This document shows positions 1-5,408 of a DNA stretch of 5,760 nt, piece after piece (positions within the stretch are counted from its first letter, which is position 1; each line of letters opens with the position of its first letter). Source of the DNA: an uncultured Ruaniaceae bacterium (lineage in GTDB: Bacteria > Actinomycetota > Actinomycetes > Actinomycetales > Beutenbergiaceae); assembly GCA_947251855.1 (NCBI GenBank), contig CAMXUZ010000227.1:1-5760 (forward strand), read 5' to 3'. The translations under genes were made by a program, and so were the position numbers. Under the pieces are notes generated by a model that did not search any database, was not told where the DNA came from, and was given only the letters and a program-made list of their open reading frames with translations.

Positions 1-581
1 AGCATCCCGCCCCACGCGGCCGCCGCGGTGCCGAGCGCGGGGGTGTCGACGAGACGGTGAGAGATGTATTCCCCGAGCGCCATGAAGCGGCTCGTGGCCG
101 CGAAGAGTTCGGGCTCGGCCTCGCGCAGCCAGGCGAGCCGAGGCGCGAGGTAGGAGGAATGGAGCCGGGCGCCGGTGAGATCGTGCAGCCGGTCCCCATC
201 CAGCTCACGGGCGAGGCGAACGGCGTGTGCGCCGGAGCGGGTGTCCGCGTAGGTGATGCACGGGCCGAGCGCGTTCCCGGCGGCGTCGACGGGGACGAGG
301 GAAGAGGCGAAGGTGTCGATGCCGACCGCGGCGATGGGGCCCGGGATCCGGGGCGCGAGGTGTTCGATCCCGCGCCGCACCTCCTCGACGACCGCGTCGG
401 CGTCGATCGTGGAGCTGCCATCGCTGCCGCTGGACAACGTGTGCGTGAGCCGGGTGCGTCGGCCGCCCACCTCCCGGCCGCTCGCGTCATAGACCCCGAC
501 CCGGGTGCCCCCAGAACCCACGTCGATCGCCATGACGTAGGGGGCGGCGGATTCGCGGCGGGGAACGCTGAACGTGGTCAT
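1..581 (-). CDS. FGGY-family carbohydrate kinase, gluconokinase-like (N-terminal part, cut by window edge)
   Basis: Probable ATP-dependent cytoplasmic sugar kinase that phosphorylates a sugar or sugar acid; only the first 193 codons are in the window. Seen: residues 18-32 (AIDVGSGGTRVGVYD) match the first phosphate-binding strand-turn-strand of the actin/hexokinase/FGGY fold. They are followed by VGIDTFASSLVPVD (86-99), ITYADTRS (109-116), TGARLHSSY (136-144) and LGEYISHRL (169-177). This order and wording resemble FGGY gluconokinases more than xylulo- or glycerol kinases, but the substrate cannot be fixed without the C-terminal half. The ATG at 581 is preceded by GGAG (587-590) with a 5-nt spacer, so I prefer it to Met17. 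The gene lies in the same direction as rplQ but beyond a strong hairpin, so it is probably a separate transcription unit. I found no convincing promoter in 582-688. Family call firm, gluconokinase tentative. Confidence 0.85.
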   Translation of the reverse strand, partial: MTTFSVPRRESAAPYVMAIDVGSGGTRVGVYDASGREVGGRRTRLTHTLSSGSDGSSTIDADAVVEEVRRGIEHLAPRIPGPIAAVGIDTFASSLVPVDAAGNALGPCITYADTRSGAHAVRLARELDGDRLHDLTGARLHSSYLAPRLAWLREAEPELFAATSRFMALGEYISHRLVDTPALGTAAAAWGGM

Positions 582-688
582 TTCTTCTCCGGACAGGCGG
601 CGACGGCGTATGTGCTCCGTCCAGTATTCCTCATCTTCGGGTTCCTCTCGCCCCTACACGCGGCCGGGCTCGGCACCGCGTGAACGCG

Positions 689-730
689 CAAGAGCCCGCC
701 GTGAGAGGTCATCTCACGCGCGGGCTCTTG
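689..730 (-). terminator. Probable terminator hairpin ending the ribosomal cluster
   Basis: A near-perfect inverted repeat lies 51 nt past the rplQ stop codon. Its arms are an 11-bp outer stem (CAAGAGCCCGC, 689-699, with GCGGGCTCTTG, 720-730) and a 6-bp inner stem (GTGAGA, 701-706, with TCTCAC, 712-717). They are separated by a small C/GC internal bulge and closed by a 5-nt loop. Seventeen base pairs with a GC-rich core would be very stable. There is no clear U-run after it in either direction (minus strand continues GCGCGTTCACG), so it would have to work as a tract-less actinobacterial-type terminator or as a 3'-end stabiliser. Its place between rplQ and an unrelated kinase gene supports transcription termination. 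Confidence 0.75.
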
Positions 731-737
731 GTGTCCC

Positions 738-763
738 CACCGCCTCAGGGTGTCGGGGCGGTG
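738..763 (-). other. Short inverted repeat between rplQ and the main terminator hairpin
   Basis: CACCGCC (738-744) is complementary to GGCGGTG (757-763) around a 12-nt loop. It sits between the rplQ stop and the larger hairpin at 689-730, so the rplQ 3' untranslated region could form two stem-loops in tandem. With a 7-bp stem and a large loop in GC-rich DNA, chance is a real possibility. Confidence 0.3.
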
Positions 764-781
764 CGGTTGCCGAGGAGGGTT

Positions 782-1381
782 TTACTTCTCTTCGGAGCTT
801 TCTTCGGCCTCTTGCGCTTCTTCGTCCGCGGAGTCGGCGGCGTCCTCGTCGGTCGCTTCCTCCTGCGCCTCGTCAGCGTCGTCGGCGGTGTCTTCGGCAC
901 TTTCCGCAGCGTCGTCCGCAGAGTCGTCCTCGGCGGCGGCTTCGTCCGCTTCCTTCACGGCGCGGGCCGTCGCAGCCACGGCTTCCTTCACGGTCGCCTG
1001 CTTCGGGCTGTAGGGCTCCATCACGAGCTCGATCACGGCCATGGGCGCGTTGTCCCCCTGGCGGTTGCCGATCTTGATGATGCGGGTGTACCCGCCGGGC
1101 CGCTCGGCCATCGCCGGAGCGATCTCCGTGAACAGCTTGTGAATGGTGGTTTGGCTCTCGCTGTTCGCCGGCAGCGCCGATTGCACCTGACGCCGTGCGG
1201 CGAGGTCGCCGCGCTTCGCCTTAGTGATGAGGCGCTCGGCTACCGGGCGCAGGCGCTTGGCCTTCGTCTCGGTCGTGCGGATGCTGCCGTGCTCGAACAG
1301 CGAAACAGCCAAGTTGGAAAGCATACGGCGCTGGTGAGCCGCCCCGCCTCCGAGGCGGGTACCCTTCGTGGGCGTGGGCAT
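782..1381 (-). CDS. rplQ: 50S ribosomal protein bL17 with long acidic C-terminal tail
   Basis: Large-subunit ribosomal protein bL17, 199 aa. The core (about residues 1-123) carries the family pattern: [13 protein letters not shown] at the start, [19 protein letters not shown] (16-34) and [15 protein letters not shown] (35-49), then [20 protein letters not shown] (96-115) and VIELVMEP (116-123). Escherichia coli L17 is about 127 aa, so the rest is an extension. From residue 144 to 199 it is almost only Ala, Asp, Glu and Ser: I count 29 acidic residues and no Lys or Arg before the final Lys199. Such tails are known on actinobacterial L17. ATG start with GGAG (1388-1391) and a 6-nt spacer; TAA stop. 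It follows rpoA by 34 nt and is the last gene of the cluster before the 689-730 hairpin. Confidence 0.97.
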   Translation of the reverse strand: MPTPTKGTRLGGGAAHQRRMLSNLAVSLFEHGSIRTTETKAKRLRPVAERLITKAKRGDLAARRQVQSALPANSESQTTIHKLFTEIAPAMAERPGGYTRIIKIGNRQGDNAPMAVIELVMEPYSPKQATVKEAVAATARAVKEADEAAAEDDSADDAAESAEDTADDADEAQEEATDEDAADSADEEAQEAEESSEEK

Positions 1382-1415
1382 GGGTTACTCCAGTTTTGGT
1401 ATCGGACCGCGGGGG

Positions 1416-2411
1416 TCAGTTGTACACGTCGAAATCGCCGTCGTAGCCGGCAACGAAGGAAGAGTCGAAGTCAGCGGACGGGTCCTTGAGTTCAAGGCCG
1501 AGTTCGGTGAGCTTCTCCTTCACCTCACTGATGGACTTCGCCCCGAAGTTACGAATGTCGAGCAGGTCCGCCTCGGTGCGCGCAACGAGTTCACCCACGA
1601 CGTGGATGCCCTCGCGCTTGAGGCAGTTGTAGGACCGGATCGACAGTTCGAGCTGCTCGATCGGCATCGCGAGGTCTTCGGCGAGCGCCTGATCCGTGGG
1701 CGAGGGGCCGATCTCGATCCCTTCGGCCTCGACGTTGAGTTCACGCGCGAGTCCGAACAGTTCCACGAGGGTCTTCCCGGCCGAGGCGAGCGCGTCGCGC
1801 GGGGCCATGGACTTCTTCGTTTCGACGTCGACGATGAGCTTGTCGAAGTCGGTGCGCTGCTCCACACGGGTGGCTTCCACCTTGTAGGTGACCTTGAGGA
1901 CCGGGGAGTAGATCGAGTCGACGGGGACCCGGCCGATCTCGGCCTCGATGTCCTTGTTCTGAACGGCGGAAACGTACCCGCGCCCGCGCTCGACGGTGAG
2001 TTCCACCTCGAGCTTGCCCTTGCCGTTGATCGTGGCCAGGTGCAGGTCGGGGTTGTGGATCTCCACGCCCGCAGGCGGGGTGATGTCGCCAGCGGTGACG
2101 ACGCCGGGGCCCGCCTTGCGTAGGTACATCACCACGGGTTCGTCGTTCTCGGAAGAAACGACGATGTTCTTGATGTTCAGAATGATCTCGGTGACGTCTT
2201 CTTTCACGCCCTCGATGGTGGAGAACTCGTGGAGCACTCCGTCGATGCGGATGGAGGTGACGGCGGCACCGGGGATGGAGGAGAGCAGGGTCCGGCGCAG
2301 GGAGTTACCCAGGGTGTAGCCGAAGCCGGGCTCGAGGGGTTCGATGACGAAACGGGAACGGTAGTCCTCGACTACCTCTTCAGTCAGGATGGGTCGCTGT
2401 GCGATAAGCAC
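1416..2411 (-). CDS. rpoA: DNA-directed RNA polymerase subunit alpha
   Basis: Alpha subunit of RNA polymerase, 331 aa; its dimer is the platform for assembly of beta and beta'. The N-terminal domain shows the dimerisation signature [15 protein letters not shown] (26-40) followed by [18 protein letters not shown] (41-58). The C-terminal domain spans roughly residues 248-308. In it, [17 protein letters not shown] (254-270) places Arg259 and Asn262 at the positions of E. coli Arg265 and Asn268, which contact UP-element DNA and activators. [14 protein letters not shown] (288-301) is the second helix-hairpin-helix part. A short acidic tail (310-331) ends the protein. The start is GTG at 2411, supported by AAAGGAAGAA (2416-2425) 4 nt upstream and by alignment of the N terminus. 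The stop is TGA. rpsK lies 87 nt upstream across a structured gap, and rplQ follows after 34 nt. Confidence 0.98.
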   Translation of the reverse strand: MLIAQRPILTEEVVEDYRSRFVIEPLEPGFGYTLGNSLRRTLLSSIPGAAVTSIRIDGVLHEFSTIEGVKEDVTEIILNIKNIVVSSENDEPVVMYLRKAGPGVVTAGDITPPAGVEIHNPDLHLATINGKGKLEVELTVERGRGYVSAVQNKDIEAEIGRVPVDSIYSPVLKVTYKVEATRVEQRTDFDKLIVDVETKKSMAPRDALASAGKTLVELFGLARELNVEAEGIEIGPSPTDQALAEDLAMPIEQLELSIRSYNCLKREGIHVVGELVARTEADLLDIRNFGAKSISEVKEKLTELGLELKDPSADFDSSFVAGYDGDFDVYN

Positions 2412-2426
2412 GAGATTCTTCCTTTC

Positions 2427-2440
2427 AGCGGGCGCCCGCT
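2427..2440 (-). repeat. Perfect 14-nt palindrome just upstream of the rpoA ribosome binding site
   Basis: AGCGGGCGCCCGCT reads the same on both strands. It ends one base before the AAAGGAAGAA ribosome binding site of rpoA (2416-2425). As RNA it could fold into a tight 5-bp hairpin with a GCGC loop beside the Shine-Dalgarno sequence; as DNA it could be a dimer-binding site. It is short and GC-only, so function is inferred from position alone. Confidence 0.45.
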
Positions 2441-2452
2441 ATATGACGCCGC

Positions 2453-2487
2453 GGGGAATCCCCTCACCTATCGGTCCAAGTGAGGGG
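2453..2487 (-). promoter_or_regulatory. Overlapping alternative hairpins in the rpsK-rpoA gap
   Basis: GTGAGGGG (2480-2487) and CCCCTCAC (2460-2467) form an 8-bp stem with a 12-nt loop, extendable by a few wobble pairs. The same four bases at 2460-2463 also belong to GGGGAATCCCC (2453-2463), a small hairpin with a 3-nt loop. The two folds exclude each other. They lie 11 nt past the rpsK stop and upstream of the rpoA palindrome. No U-run follows. They could act as a weak attenuator, processing site or mRNA stabiliser; no named RNA family is recognised. Confidence 0.45.
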
Positions 2488-2498
2488 CGGGGAAATGC

Positions 2499-2906
2499 TT
2501 AGACGCGGCGGCGCTTGGGGGGACGGACCCCGTTGTGCGCCTGGGGGGTGACGTCGGAGATGGAGCCGACCTCGAGGCCCGCGGCCTGTAGGGAACGGAT
2601 CGCGGTCTCTCGCCCGGAGCCGGGGCCCTTGACGAAGACGTCAACCTTCTTCATCCCGTGTTCCTGCGCCTTGCGGGCCGCTGCTTCGGCAGCCATTTGC
2701 GCGGCGTAGGGGGTGGACTTGCGGGAGCCACGGAAACCTACTTGGCCGGAGGAGGCCCAGGAGATCACCGCGCCGGTCGGGTCGGTGATCGTGACGATGG
2801 TGTTATTGAACGTCGACTTGATGAAGGCGTTGCCCTGGTGGACGTTCTTGCGTACGGAGCGGCGCGGCTTGCGTGATGTGGCCGCTGCGCGAGTCTTGGG
2901 AGGCAT
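2499..2906 (-). CDS. rpsK: 30S ribosomal protein uS11
   Basis: Small-subunit protein of the 30S platform, 135 aa, the normal length for actinobacterial uS11. A basic N-terminal extension (1-22) is followed by the conserved core [21 protein letters not shown] (about 25-45), then [20 protein letters not shown] (49-68), [20 protein letters not shown] (90-109) and the family signature [18 protein letters not shown] (117-134). The Asn125-Gly126 pair corresponds to the site that becomes isoaspartate in E. coli S11 (Asn119). ATG start with AAAGGAAGAA (2911-2920) and a 4-nt gap, the same box and spacing as rpoA; TAA stop. It follows rpsM by 37 nt. rpsD, which lies next in some actinobacteria such as Mycobacterium, is absent here. 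Confidence 0.98.
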   Translation of the reverse strand: MPPKTRAAATSRKPRRSVRKNVHQGNAFIKSTFNNTIVTITDPTGAVISWASSGQVGFRGSRKSTPYAAQMAAEAAARKAQEHGMKKVDVFVKGPGSGRETAIRSLQAAGLEVGSISDVTPQAHNGVRPPKRRRV

Positions 2907-2943
2907 GGTGTTCTTCCTTTAAGGTCGTCGGTCCGGGAACGGA

Positions 2944-3312
2944 CTACTTCTTCTTACCGGCAACGGTGCGCTTGGGGCCCTTGCGGGTGCGTGCGTTGGT
3001 CTTCGTGCGCTGTCCGTGCACGGGTAGTCCGCGGCGGTGACGCAGACCCTGGTAGGCGCCGATTTCCACCTTGCGGCGGATGTCCGCGGCGACTTCGCGG
3101 CGGAGGTCACCTTCCATCTGGTAGTTCGCTTCGAGGAAGTCACGAAGAGAAACGAGATCCGCGTCGGAAAGGTCTTTCACCCGGGTGTCCGGGTTCAGCC
3201 CGGTGGCGGCGATAGCTTCCTTGGAACGGGTACGGCCTACACCGTAGATGTACGTGAGCGCTACCTCGAGCCGCTTTTCGCGGGGGAGGTCCACTCCAAC
3301 TAAACGTGCCAA
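2944..3312 (-). CDS. rpsM: 30S ribosomal protein uS13, TTG start
   Basis: Small-subunit head protein that contacts tRNA and the large subunit, 122 aa. It opens [13 protein letters not shown], aligning with E. coli MARIAGINIPDHKH from residue 1. It then shows [10 protein letters not shown] (21-30), the helix-two-turn-helix region with MEGDLRREV (66-74), and the rRNA-binding [11 protein letters not shown] and [11 protein letters not shown] (91-112), with a basic tail ending GKKK. The start is TTG at 3312: AGGAG (3318-3322) stands 5 nt upstream, and the protein begins exactly where the family does. An in-frame GTG at 3351 would add 13 residues not found in the family and has a poorly spaced ribosome site. 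Stop TAG. It is preceded by a 130-nt gap after rpmJ that holds two hairpins. Confidence 0.97.
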   Translation of the reverse strand: MARLVGVDLPREKRLEVALTYIYGVGRTRSKEAIAATGLNPDTRVKDLSDADLVSLRDFLEANYQMEGDLRREVAADIRRKVEIGAYQGLRHRRGLPVHGQRTKTNARTRKGPKRTVAGKKK

Positions 3313-3317
3313 CGTTA

Positions 3318-3322
3318 CTCCT
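3318..3322 (-). promoter_or_regulatory. Shine-Dalgarno site that decides the rpsM start
   Basis: AGGAG with a 5-nt spacer (TAACG) to TTG at 3310-3312. It fixes the non-ATG start of rpsM. The wording GGAGTAAC recurs before rplQ (GGAGTAACCC then ATG). Confidence 0.85.
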
Positions 3323-3364
3323 AGTTGGTTCCGGAGGTCTGTGCGCGCCACCTTCCCCGTTGGG

Positions 3365-3383
3365 CCTCGGCCTCCGACCGAGG
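3365..3383 (-). promoter_or_regulatory. Hairpin in the rpsM leader (proximal)
   Basis: CCTCGG (3365-3370) pairs with CCGAGG (3378-3383) around a 7-nt loop, about 43 nt upstream of the rpsM Shine-Dalgarno sequence. In E. coli the region before rpsM holds the S4-repressed pseudoknot of the alpha operon. I see no sequence match to it here, so a regulatory role is only positional inference. Confidence 0.35.
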
Positions 3384-3418
3384 GTGGAGTTCTTGCGAAC
3401 CGGTGATGCGCTTGGGAT

Positions 3419-3434
3419 GGCCCGGGGGCGGGCC
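3419..3434 (-). promoter_or_regulatory. Compact GC hairpin after the rpmJ stop
   Basis: GGCCCG (3419-3424) and CGGGCC (3429-3434) form a perfect 6-bp all-GC stem with a 4-nt loop, 8 nt past the rpmJ stop codon. No U-run follows, so full termination is unlikely. Pausing, partial termination or 3'-end protection of the infA-rpmJ segment is possible. The run of G and C makes a chance palindrome plausible. Confidence 0.4.
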
Positions 3435-3442
3435 GGCCAGTC

Positions 3443-3556
3443 TTAGCCCTGGCGCTGCTTGTGGCGCAGGTTCGTGCAGATCACCCGCACGACTCCGCGG
3501 CGACGAATGATCTTGCAGTTGTCGCAGATCTTCTTGACGCTCGGCTGTACCTTCAT
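3443..3556 (-). CDS. rpmJ: 50S ribosomal protein bL36 (zinc-binding type)
   Basis: Smallest large-subunit protein, 37 aa, the standard length. It reads [14 protein letters not shown], then [15 protein letters not shown] and LRHKQRQG before TAA. Cys11, Cys14, Cys27 and His32 form the complete zinc ribbon, so this is the C+ form; many actinobacteria also carry a cysteine-less paralogue elsewhere that is used under zinc limitation. ATG start with AAGGA (3564-3568) and a 7-nt spacer. It lies 62 nt after infA across a hairpin (3574-3605) and is followed by a 130-nt gap before rpsM. Confidence 0.97.
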   Translation of the reverse strand: MKVQPSVKKICDNCKIIRRRGVVRVICTNLRHKQRQG

Positions 3557-3573
3557 CACTTATTCCTTGTTCG

Positions 3574-3605
3574 GCGCACACCGGAACTTGACCCGGTGTC
3601 TGCGC
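3574..3605 (-). promoter_or_regulatory. Long hairpin in the infA-rpmJ gap
   Basis: GCGC (3574-3577) plus ACACCGG (3578-3584) pair with CCGGTGT (3593-3599) plus GCGC (3602-3605), giving 11 bp interrupted by a 2-nt bulge, with an 8-nt loop. It fills half of the 62-nt gap, 13 nt after the infA stop and just before the rpmJ Shine-Dalgarno sequence. No U-run follows, and the downstream genes are surely expressed, so it is more likely a processing, stabilising or partial read-through element than a full terminator. Confidence 0.5.
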
Positions 3606-3618
3606 GGATGGGTGGGGA

Positions 3619-3840
3619 CTACTTGTATCGGTAGACGATCCGGCCACGAGTGAGGTCGTAGGGGCTAAGTTCCACCATCACGCGGTCCTCGGGGAGGATC
3701 CGAATGTAGTGCTGACGCATCTTGCCTGAGATGTGGGCGAGCACCAGGTGTCCGTTGTCGAGTTCCACCCGGAACATCGCGTTCGGAAGGGCTTCCGCCA
3801 CAGTCCCTTCGACCTCGATGGCATCACTTTTCTTAGCCAT
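3619..3840 (-). CDS. infA: Translation initiation factor IF-1
   Basis: IF-1, 73 aa, the usual length. It is a single S1-like OB-fold that binds the 30S A site and helps IF-2 and IF-3 during initiation. The conserved body is present: [20 protein letters not shown] (9-28), [20 protein letters not shown] (29-48), then [20 protein letters not shown] (49-68) and the ending VYRYK. The ATG at 3840 starts MAKKSDAIE as in other actinobacteria. GGAG (3844-3847) stands only 3 nt away, a rather close spacing. The frame stays open upstream to 3996, but that part has no family match. Stop TAG. infA is the first gene after the map gap and probably opens a separate transcription unit with a leader of about 95 nt. 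Confidence 0.98.
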   Translation of the reverse strand: MAKKSDAIEVEGTVAEALPNAMFRVELDNGHLVLAHISGKMRQHYIRILPEDRVMVELSPYDLTRGRIVYRYK

Positions 3841-3867
3841 ATACTCCGCATTCGTAGTGTTTCGTGC

Positions 3868-3887
3868 CGGTATCGTTTTCGACACCG
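3868..3887 (-). promoter_or_regulatory. Leader hairpin upstream of infA
   Basis: The minus strand reads CGGTGTCG, AAAA, CGATACCG: an 8-bp stem with one G-U pair and a 4-A loop, 27 nt before the infA start. A weaker repeat with GGCG/CGCC ends lies next to it at 3891-3909. Together they could structure the infA 5' leader. No known riboswitch or leader family is recognised. Confidence 0.4.
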
Positions 3888-3941
3888 TCGGGCGCACGTG
3901 AACCACGCCAATTGACGCAGTCGTGCCACCCCCAACTAGAC

Positions 3942-3977
3942 ATCTTACGCTATTTCCCCGCGCGGACATAGTCGCAA
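3942..3977 (-). promoter_or_regulatory. Candidate promoter for the infA-rplQ unit
   Basis: On the minus strand, TTGCGA (3972-3977) resembles a -35 box. Two overlapping TANNNT-type -10 candidates follow: TAGCGT (3947-3952, 19-nt spacer) and TAAGAT (3942-3947, spacer 24 nt and so too long to pair with that -35). The local stretch is AT-richer than its surroundings and sits in the only sizeable gap (174 nt) between map and infA. The transcript would begin near 3935-3940. No single box is convincing on its own. Confidence 0.4.
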
Positions 3978-4014
3978 TCGTCGTGGTGCCGCTCACTCTT
4001 GCCCGCCGCCGGGA

Positions 4015-4827
4015 TCAGTCGAGGGCGACCGGGCTCACCCCGAACGGCGCGAGCCCTGCGGCTCCCCCATCGGGGGCGGTGAGCACCCAGATCCCGCGGG
4101 AGTGGATGGCAACCGTGTGCTCCACGTGGGCGGCGCGGGAACCGTCGGTGGTGATGACGGTCCATTCGTCGTCGAGCACGTCCGTTTCGTGCCCGCCGGC
4201 GGTGAGCATCGGCTCGATCGCCAGGCACATACCCGGTTTGAGCCGAGGTCCGCGCGAGCGGGTGCGGTAGTTGAGCACCTCGGGCGGTTGGTGCATCTGC
4301 GAGCCGATCCCGTGCCCCGTGTATTCGCGGACGATCCCGTAGTCCCCCGCAGCGGTGGCGGCGTCGTCCATCGCCGCGCTCACCTGGCCGAGGTGTTTGG
4401 CGCTGGCGGTGGCGGCGATCCCCGCCCACATCGTGTGGGTGGTCGCGCGGATGAGTTCCTCGTCCTGGGCCGATCCGGAGCCGATCACCATGGAGAACGC
4501 GGCGTCGCCGTGCCAGCCGTCGACGACGGCGCCCGCGTCGGCGGAGAGGAGGTCACCCTCGCGTAGCACTCGGTCGGGGGGGGTGCCGTGGACGACCTCC
4601 TCGTTCACCGACGTGCAGATCGTCTTCGGGAACCCGTGGTAGCCGAGGAAGTTCGGGGTCGCGCCGCTTGCGGCGATGACGCCGGCGGCCACCGCATCGA
4701 GGTCATTCGTCGTTGCGCCGGGTACGGCAGCCTCGCGCACGGCCCGGTGGAGTTCGGCGACGACGAGACCCGCTTTTCGCATCACCCGGATCTCGTCATC
4801 GGTCTTGTACTCGATGCCGCGGGTCAT
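4015..4827 (-). CDS. map: Methionine aminopeptidase, type I
   Basis: Dimetal cytosolic enzyme that removes the initiator Met from new proteins, 270 aa. All five metal ligands of the pita-bread fold are visible: Asp97 (ADAG), Asp108 (HGDAA), His172 (GHGIG), Glu205 (IEPM) and Glu236 (VEHT). The active-site histidines His80 (VVHG) and His179 (QMHQ) are also in place. The N terminus lacks the zinc-finger or SH3-binding extension seen in some actinobacterial paralogues, so this is the short form. A C-terminal stretch of about 25 residues after the last ligand region looks variable. The ATG overlaps the adk stop by one base (TAATG), with only a weak ribosome site, which suggests translational coupling. 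Codons 82-84 lie in a run of eight Cs (4576-4583), but the frame is intact. Stop TGA; a 174-nt gap follows. Confidence 0.97.
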   Translation of the reverse strand: MTRGIEYKTDDEIRVMRKAGLVVAELHRAVREAAVPGATTNDLDAVAAGVIAASGATPNFLGYHGFPKTICTSVNEEVVHGTPPDRVLREGDLLSADAGAVVDGWHGDAAFSMVIGSGSAQDEELIRATTHTMWAGIAATASAKHLGQVSAAMDDAATAAGDYGIVREYTGHGIGSQMHQPPEVLNYRTRSRGPRLKPGMCLAIEPMLTAGGHETDVLDDEWTVITTDGSRAAHVEHTVAIHSRGIWVLTAPDGGAAGLAPFGVSPVALD

Positions 4828-5408
4828 TACCGCTCGAGTTTCGCTTCCAGCGCGCGAAGGAGCCGTTCGGTGACCTCCTCGATCTCGCCGAGGCCGTCGA
4901 CCTCGACGAGCAGGCCGCGTTCGCGGTAGAGCCGCACGAGTGGTTCGGTCTGCTCGGCGTAGACCTCGTGGCGGCGGCGGGTCACCGATTCGGTGTCATC
5001 GGTGCGCCCCTGCTCCTGGGCACGCCCGAGCAGCCGGGCGACGACCTCCTCGTTGTCCGCGGTGAGTTCGACGACGGCATCGAGACCGACTCCCGCATCG
5101 GCGAGCATCCGGTCGAGTTCCGCGACCTGCGGTTCGGTGCGCGGGTAGCCGTCGAGGAGGAACCCGGTGCGGGCGTCGTCCTGGCCGAGCCGGTCGGCGA
5201 CCATCGCGTTCGTGACCTCGTCCGGGACGTATTCGCCGGCGTCCATGTAACGCTGGGCGGTCTCGCCGAGTTCGGTGCGCTCGGCGACGTTCGCGCGGAA
5301 GATGTCGCCGGTGGAGATCGCGGGGATGTTCAGGCGTTCGCCGATCTTTTCCGCTTGGGTGCCTTTGCCGGCTCCGGGCGGGCCGAGGAGGATTAAGCGT
5401 GCGCTCAT
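4827..5408 (-). CDS. adk: Adenylate kinase (short-LID form)
   Basis: Catalyses ATP + AMP = 2 ADP in the cytoplasm; 193 aa. Seen: P-loop GPPGAGKGT (9-17), AMP-site STGDIFR (32-38) and LLDGYPRT (84-91), and LID segment [14 protein letters not shown] (126-139) followed by [17 protein letters not shown] (141-157). The LID is short and has no cysteines, so the zinc-finger LID of many Gram-positive kinases is missing; this short form is usual in actinobacteria. ATG start at 5408 overlaps the secY stop by 4 nt (ATGA), with AAGGA placed within the end of secY. TAA stop overlaps the map ATG by one base. secY-adk-map is a classic conserved run, and the overlaps point to coupled translation. Confidence 0.98.
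   Translation of the reverse strand: MSARLILLGPPGAGKGTQAEKIGERLNIPAISTGDIFRANVAERTELGETAQRYMDAGEYVPDEVTNAMVADRLGQDDARTGFLLDGYPRTEPQVAELDRMLADAGVGLDAVVELTADNEEVVARLLGRAQEQGRTDDTESVTRRRHEVYAEQTEPLVRLYRERGLLVEVDGLGEIEEVTERLLRALEAKLER

Noticed and set aside
24..680. 13-nt inverted copies of CGCGGTGCCGAGC at 24-36 and 668-680
   Set aside because: One copy is inside the kinase coding region and the other in its upstream region; short GC-rich matches like this are expected by chance and no mobile-element features accompany them.
582..688. Promoter for the kinase gene
   Set aside because: I looked for -10 and -35 pairs on the minus strand and found only poor matches with wrong spacing, so none is annotated.
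57..2123. Long plus-strand open frames (57-683, 574-1077, 680-1489, 1368-2123)
   Set aside because: They lie opposite the kinase, rplQ and rpoA, give low-complexity Arg/Gly/Ala-rich translations with no recognisable domain, and are expected antisense shadows in high-GC coding DNA.
3313..3351. N-terminal extension of rpsM from GTG at 3351
   Set aside because: No well-spaced ribosome site, and family alignment begins at the TTG at 3312, which has a good AGGAG.
3321..3647. Alternative minus-strand open frame covering rpmJ in another frame (108 aa)
   Set aside because: It overlaps the complete bL36 and two structured gaps, and its translation has no recognisable domain.
3841..3996. Upstream extension of infA to 3996
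   Set aside because: The extension has no family similarity and crosses the likely promoter and leader; IF-1 of 73 aa starting at 3840 is complete.
4102..5396. Plus-strand open frames opposite map and adk (for example 4102-4566 and 4713-5396)
   Set aside because: The minus-strand proteins have full catalytic motifs; the plus-strand products match no family I know and are antisense shadows.
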